From positions 1 to 11,679 of the forward strand of contig CAMJKC010000038.1 in assembly GCA_946406305.1 (NCBI GenBank): 11,679 bases of DNA. The letters are read 5' to 3'. Positions 7,853 through 11,679 of the stretch are shown piece after piece. Within the stretch, counting starts at the first letter, position 1. Every line of letters starts with the position of its first letter. A model generated the notes under the pieces. The model was given only the letters and a program-made list of their open reading frames with translations, made no database searches and was not told the origin of the DNA. A program made the position numbers and the translations under genes. The DNA comes from an uncultured Lachnospiraceae bacterium (GTDB taxonomy: Bacteria; Bacillota; Clostridia; Lachnospirales; Lachnospiraceae).

Positions 7853-7857
7853 GGAGG
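7851..7857 (+). promoter_or_regulatory. Ribosome-binding site overlapping the SLH-gene stop codon
   Basis: AGGGAGG shares bases with the TAG stop (7850-7852) and lies 7 bases before ATG 7865. The overlap argues for coupled translation of the SLH protein and the adaptor. Confidence 0.75.
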
Positions 7858-7864
7858 TAGCTTT

Positions 7865-9829
7865 ATGGACAATGAGAATAATAATATAAAAAATAAAGCA
7901 ATAAATGAATTTCTATTAAAAATAAAGAATGTAAAAAATAAAATAGTCAATTTCTTTATTGAAGTATTTGGTAAAGTAAAAAATAAAATTTTAATACTTC
8001 TTAAAAAAGATAAAGAAGAAAATATAGATGTAGAAGTAAAAGATGGGGTGAGCAGTGATACTTTTGTGAAGGATAATTTAACAGAAGAAGATAAAGCAGC
8101 AACTAAGGCGGCAAGAGATTTAATAGAAGAAAAACAACAAAAAAGAAAAAAACTAATAAGAAATATTATAATAGTAATAGTATCAATTGTAGTTATAATT
8201 ATTATAATAAGAGCCATAATAAGTAGAAATAAAAAGAATGAAGAAACCAATGAGATAATGAAGAGAGTGCAAACTGCAAGAGTTATGAATATATCACAAG
8301 AATTGTCAGGTTCTGGAACTTTAAAGCCAAAAGATAGTTATACTATTACATCTCTTGTTGAAGGCGAAGTGACAGGAGTTTTTTTTGAAGAAGGTGATAT
8401 AGTTGAAAAAGGGCAACTACTTATTACTATTGATAGTGAGACAGCATATAGGACAATAAATACTGCTTCTTCGTCTTTAGCACAAGCAAAAGACAACTAC
8501 AATCAAGCGCTGTATGAATATGAGAAAAAAGAAAAAGATTATGAAGGGAATACATATAAAGCTCCTTACACTGGGTATTTAAGAACTTTGAGTGTAAAAA
8601 AAGGAGATACCTTAAATAGCAACACGCAAATCGCTACAATAGTAGATGATTCTGTTATGACAGTAAAAGTTCCATTTGTAGTTACAGAAGCAAGACAAAT
8701 AAGAAAAGGTATGAGTGCTACTTTGTTTATAGTTGAGACTATGGAACCTATACCTGCGACAGTAGAAAGTGTTGCAAAGGAGACGAGGACTATAAATGGG
8801 GGACAACTTGTTTCTTATGTAACTTTAAAGTGTAAAAACCCTGGAGGGATTACAACAGACAACTCTGCTATGGCTGTAGTAGCTAATATGACAAGTACAG
8901 GTGATGGAAATTTTGAGTTAAAAACAAATGAGACTATAACTTTTAATGATGGTAATAATGTTGATGTAGAAGAGGTATTGGTAAGTGAAGGTGCCTATGT
9001 TGAAAAGGGAACTCCGATTTTTAAGATTACAGAAGAAACTATTATGAATGTTTTGTCTTCAAAGAAAAGTTCTTACCTAAGTGCAAAAGATTCTCTTACA
9101 AGAGCAGAGAGTAATTATGAAGATTCACTTGATACATATAATGAATATTATATAACAGCTCCTATTGATGGGACTGTTATATCTAAAAATGCAAAAGTAG
9201 GAGATAAAATACAGAGAAATACTTCAAATGTATCTACGCTTGCTATAATATATGATTTATCAGAACTCACAGTTAGTATGGATGTTGATGAGCTTGATAT
9301 ATCAAATGTAAAAGTTGGGCAGTCGGTTAATATACAAGCTGATGCATTTAACAATAAAGTATTTAATGGAACTATAACAAATATAAGCTTAGTATCAAGC
9401 AATTCAAATGGGGTTACAAACTACCCTGTCACTATAACTATAACAGACATTGGAAGTTTACTTCCTGGTATGAATGTAGATGCATATGTAATACTTGAAA
9501 GTGCGGAAAATGCTATATGTATTCCAGCAGATGCACTGCAAAGAGGGAATGTCGTATATGTATTAAATAGTTCAGAGACTATTAAAAATAATAATTATTC
9601 AACTGATGGAATTTCTGATAGAGTAAAAAATAATGCGCCAGATGGTTTTACTGCAATAAATGTAACTACTGGAGTATCAAATGAAAACTATATACAAATT
9701 GTAAGTGGCCTTGTTGAAGGTGACCAAGTATATGTTTCTGAGAGTAGTAGTAATAGTTTTAACTTTGGTGGTTTTGGTGGTCCTATGGGTGGAGGACCTA
9801 TGGGAGGTGGCGGAGGCCAAAGAAGATGA
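7865..9829 (+). CDS. HlyD/MacA-family export adaptor with duplicated lipoyl-hairpin modules
   Basis: This 654-residue, single-pass membrane protein is the adaptor of the downstream ABC exporter. Residues 1-99 are a charged, probably cytoplasmic segment with a possible amphipathic helix (about 14-47), ending in a KKRKK cluster. The membrane helix is about 100-119, giving N-in/C-out. Module 1 has a lipoyl half (about 160-192, GEVTGVFFEEGDIVEKGQ), a short helical hairpin (193-225), the second half (231-260, APYTGYL) and a barrel (about 263-325). Module 2 repeats this: 365-392 (VLVSEGAYVEKG), hairpin 393-425, 430-460 (APIDGTV), barrel about 465-545. A membrane-proximal domain (about 548-625) ends in GLVEGDQVYV, followed by a Gly-rich tail (635-651). 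Usual adaptors have one module and about 350-450 residues. The stop overlaps the ATPase start (ATGA). Family membership is firm; the substrate is unknown. Confidence 0.92.
   Translation: MDNENNNIKNKAINEFLLKIKNVKNKIVNFFIEVFGKVKNKILILLKKDKEENIDVEVKDGVSSDTFVKDNLTEEDKAATKAARDLIEEKQQKRKKLIRNIIIVIVSIVVIIIIIRAIISRNKKNEETNEIMKRVQTARVMNISQELSGSGTLKPKDSYTITSLVEGEVTGVFFEEGDIVEKGQLLITIDSETAYRTINTASSSLAQAKDNYNQALYEYEKKEKDYEGNTYKAPYTGYLRTLSVKKGDTLNSNTQIATIVDDSVMTVKVPFVVTEARQIRKGMSATLFIVETMEPIPATVESVAKETRTINGGQLVSYVTLKCKNPGGITTDNSAMAVVANMTSTGDGNFELKTNETITFNDGNNVDVEEVLVSEGAYVEKGTPIFKITEETIMNVLSSKKSSYLSAKDSLTRAESNYEDSLDTYNEYYITAPIDGTVISKNAKVGDKIQRNTSNVSTLAIIYDLSELTVSMDVDELDISNVKVGQSVNIQADAFNNKVFNGTITNISLVSSNSNGVTNYPVTITITDIGSLLPGMNVDAYVILESAENAICIPADALQRGNVVYVLNSSETIKNNNYSTDGISDRVKNNAPDGFTAINVTTGVSNENYIQIVSGLVEGDQVYVSESSSNSFNFGGFGGPMGGGPMGGGGGQRR
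9812..9816 (+). promoter_or_regulatory. Ribosome-binding site for the ATPase inside the adaptor's glycine codons
   Basis: GGAGG lies 9 bases before ATG 9826 and is formed by adjacent glycine codons of the adaptor's C-terminal tail. Similar GGAGG strings occur at 9791-9795 and 9803-9807, further from the start. Confidence 0.6.
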
Positions 9830-10545
9830 CAGAAAATCTTATACAGATAAAAAATGAATATAAAATTTATATTATGGGAAATGAGCAAGTATATGCAAAT
9901 GACAATATAAATTTATCTATTGACAAAGGGGAGTTTGTCGCAATAGTTGGAAAGTCTGGTAGTGGGAAATCTACTCTTATGAATATAATAGGTGCACTTG
10001 ATAAGCCTACAAGTGGTCAATATATACTAAATGGTATTGATACAAGTAAGATGACAGATGATGAACTTGCTGACATTAGAAATAAGACGATAGGATTTAT
10101 TTTTCAGCAATACAACTTACTTCCAAAATTAAATTTGTTAGAGAATGTTGAACTCCCTCTTTTATATGCAGGGGTAAAACCAGAAGAGAGGAGGAGAAGA
10201 GGGCTTGAATCGCTTGGAAGAGTAGGGTTAAAAGAGAAGTATAAAAATTATCCAAATCAGCTATCTGGTGGGCAACAACAGAGAGTCTCTATAGCAAGAG
10301 CTCTCGCAGGAAATCCAAGCTTACTTCTTGCAGATGAACCAACTGGAGCACTTGATTCAAAGACTTCAAAAGAAGTATTGAATTTTTTGAAGCAACTTCA
10401 TAGTGAAGGGAATACAATAGTTATGATAACTCATGACAATTCAATAGCTTTAGAAGCAAAAAGAGTTGTTCGTATAAAAGATGGTCAAATAAATTTTGAT
10501 GGAAAAGTGGAGGAATATGCTACAGTCATTCAAGATGGCAATTAA
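9826..10545 (+). CDS. ABC transporter ATPase, MacB/LolD type
   Basis: This 239-residue cytoplasmic nucleotide-binding subunit powers the exporter formed with the following permease. Motifs are complete: Walker A GKSGSGKST (42-50), a Q-loop in FIFQQYNLLP, signature LSGGQQQR (146-153), Walker B LLLADEPTGALD with Asp170-Glu171, and the switch His203 in MITHD. The LPLLYAG segment and overall length match the MacB-ATPase/LolD/FtsE-like group (about 220-240 residues) and not the larger importer ATPases. The start overlaps the adaptor stop by the ATGA arrangement, with GGAGG 9 bases upstream. The 3' end overlaps the permease gene by 29 bases. The split of ATPase and permease into two proteins is the usual Gram-positive form of the system; E. 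coli MacB is one fused protein. Confidence 0.95.
   Translation: MTENLIQIKNEYKIYIMGNEQVYANDNINLSIDKGEFVAIVGKSGSGKSTLMNIIGALDKPTSGQYILNGIDTSKMTDDELADIRNKTIGFIFQQYNLLPKLNLLENVELPLLYAGVKPEERRRRGLESLGRVGLKEKYKNYPNQLSGGQQQRVSIARALAGNPSLLLADEPTGALDSKTSKEVLNFLKQLHSEGNTIVMITHDNSIALEAKRVVRIKDGQINFDGKVEEYATVIQDGN
10509..10513 (+). promoter_or_regulatory. Ribosome-binding site for the permease, inside the ATPase gene
   Basis: GGAGG precedes ATG 10517 by 3 bases, a slightly short spacing. The alternative in-frame ATG at 10535 is 21 bases away and has no site of its own, so this sequence supports the earlier start. Confidence 0.55.
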
Positions 10546-11679
10546 ATCAATACTTTCAAATAAGATGAGATCTTTTTTGACTATGCTCGGTATAATAATA
10601 GGTGTTGCTGCCGTTATTATATTAGTTTCTATTGTGTCTGCATATTCAGGCCAGGTAATTGAAAGTTTTGAAAGCATGGGAGTAAATAAAGTAAGTATAT
10701 ATGTTAGAAATTTCTCTACAAGGCATGTAACAGATACTGACCTATATAATTTTTGGGATGAAAATCCAAAATGGATACAAGGGTTATCGCCTGTAGTGTC
10801 ATTGTCAAATGTAACAGTAAAAAGTGGGAATGAAAATTTGACATCTACAAGCGTGACTGGTGTGTCAGAAGATTATTTGAGTATACAAAAGTATGAGATG
10901 GAAGAAGGTAGGTCTTTAATATATTCTGACCTCGCTGGAAGGTCAAGTGTATGTGTCATAGGAGGATATATTGCTCAAGAGTTTTATGGCTCTGCAGATA
11001 AGGCAGTTGAAGGGACAATAAAAATCAATGGAAAACCATTTACCATTGTAGGTGTTGTAGAAGTGCAAGATGAAGATAATTTAGTAGAAGGTGGAACTGA
11101 TGATTTTGTATGGATACCATACACTGTAGCAACGAAGATGAATAGAAATGGTTATATAAGTAATTTTGTATTAACGACTACAGATACACAATACACAGAT
11201 AGTTTAACAGATGCACTTGAGGAGATGTTATATAAGGTATTTAAGAGCACAAATTTATTTACAGTTTCTGCAAATGCTTCAATAATAAAAGAATTAAATA
11301 AACAAGTCGGAACACTTAAGGCTATGCTTGCTGGGATTGCAGGGATATCTCTCCTTGTTGCTGGTATAGGAGTTATGAATATAATGCTCGTGTCTGTAAC
11401 AGAGAGGACGAGAGAAATAGGCATAAGAAAAGCATTAGGTGCGAGACAAAGTGTCATAATGCAGCAATTTATAATTGAGGCAGCAGCTACTTCTCTATTT
11501 GGTGGAGTTATTGGAATAATAATAGGTGCAATAGCGACGGCATCAATAGGTAAAGCTATGAATATAGCAGCTTCGCCAACACTTGGTTCTGTTTTATTGT
11601 CTTTTGGAGTGTCTGTACTTATAGGATTAATATTTGGATATTTGCCAGCAAAAAATGCAGCAATGTTAAATCCAATAGA
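10517..11679 (+). CDS. ABC transporter permease, MacB/FtsX type, 3'-truncated by window edge
   Basis: 387 codons are visible. The protein starts MLQSFKMAIKSILSNKMRS, the amphipathic entry helix typical of this family, followed by membrane helix 1 (about 22-44, LGIIIGVAAVIILV). A large extracytoplasmic MacB_PCD-like domain follows (about 45-265, including INGKPFTIVGVVE). The FtsX domain has helix 2 (about 270-294, ending GVMNIMLVSV), the conserved cytoplasmic TERTREIGIRKALGAR (295-310), helix 3 (around GGVIGIIIGAIATASIG) and helix 4 (VSVLIGLIFGYLPA). The visible end, PAKNAAMLNPI, is where the family usually has only a few residues left (often PIEALRYE), so little is missing. I chose ATG 10517 over 10535 because of the upstream GGAGG and because the extra six residues complete the family's N-terminus. 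It overlaps the ATPase gene by 29 bases. It should form a homodimer with the ATPase and adaptor; the substrate may be a drug, peptide or lipid-linked molecule and is not determined. Confidence 0.93.
   Translation, partial: MLQSFKMAIKSILSNKMRSFLTMLGIIIGVAAVIILVSIVSAYSGQVIESFESMGVNKVSIYVRNFSTRHVTDTDLYNFWDENPKWIQGLSPVVSLSNVTVKSGNENLTSTSVTGVSEDYLSIQKYEMEEGRSLIYSDLAGRSSVCVIGGYIAQEFYGSADKAVEGTIKINGKPFTIVGVVEVQDEDNLVEGGTDDFVWIPYTVATKMNRNGYISNFVLTTTDTQYTDSLTDALEEMLYKVFKSTNLFTVSANASIIKELNKQVGTLKAMLAGIAGISLLVAGIGVMNIMLVSVTERTREIGIRKALGARQSVIMQQFIIEAAATSLFGGVIGIIIGAIATASIGKAMNIAASPTLGSVLLSFGVSVLIGLIFGYLPAKNAAMLNPI

Noticed and set aside
10535..10537. Permease start at ATG 10535
   Set aside because: It has no Shine-Dalgarno at proper distance and would remove residues of the typical N-terminal entry helix.

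Overview
The window is a continuous stretch of very AT-rich, densely packed, single-strand (+) bacterial DNA. Codon use is strongly A/T-biased, Shine-Dalgarno sites are strong where present, and genes are separated by 0-80 bases. The gene content (S-layer-homology protein, choline-binding-type wall repeats, gene order pth-mfd, biotin ligase without a DNA-binding domain, MacB-like ABC exporter with a one-helix HlyD adaptor) points to a low-GC Gram-positive of the class Clostridia. The genus cannot be fixed from the sequence alone. No tRNA, rRNA, CRISPR, insertion sequence or convincing factor-independent terminator was seen.

Region 1 (1-5714) is a housekeeping and genome-maintenance run, tightly coupled in translation. 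It holds the 3' part of a PAP2-family membrane phosphatase, a biotin-protein ligase, an exonuclease III-type AP endonuclease, peptidyl-tRNA hydrolase and the transcription-repair coupling factor Mfd. Adjacent genes overlap (ATGA) or lie within 1-9 bases, so the run looks like one transcript. It puts base-excision repair, rescue of stalled RNA polymerase and recycling of dropped-off peptidyl-tRNA side by side.

Region 2 (5732-7852) encodes two cell-surface proteins. The first is a small membrane-anchored protein whose exported part starts with wall-binding-type repeats and ends in a domain I do not recognise. The second, after the only gap of appreciable size (81 bases), is a secreted protein with divergent S-layer-homology segments and a beta-rich C-terminal half.

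Region 3 (7865-11679) is an ABC export system: an unusually long adaptor with two complete lipoyl/hairpin modules in tandem and a glycine-rich tail, a MacB/LolD-type ATPase, and a MacB/FtsX-type permease that is cut by the window end just short of its C-terminus. The S-layer-homology gene runs into the adaptor gene (its stop codon lies inside the adaptor's Shine-Dalgarno), so it probably belongs to the same operon. I infer a four-gene surface/export unit in a monoderm cell. Its substrate cannot be told from the sequence.

The points most worth following up are the double-module adaptor with its linked S-layer-homology protein, the orphan C-terminal domain at 5732-6646, and the biotin ligase that lacks the arginine equivalent to Arg118 of Escherichia coli BirA.
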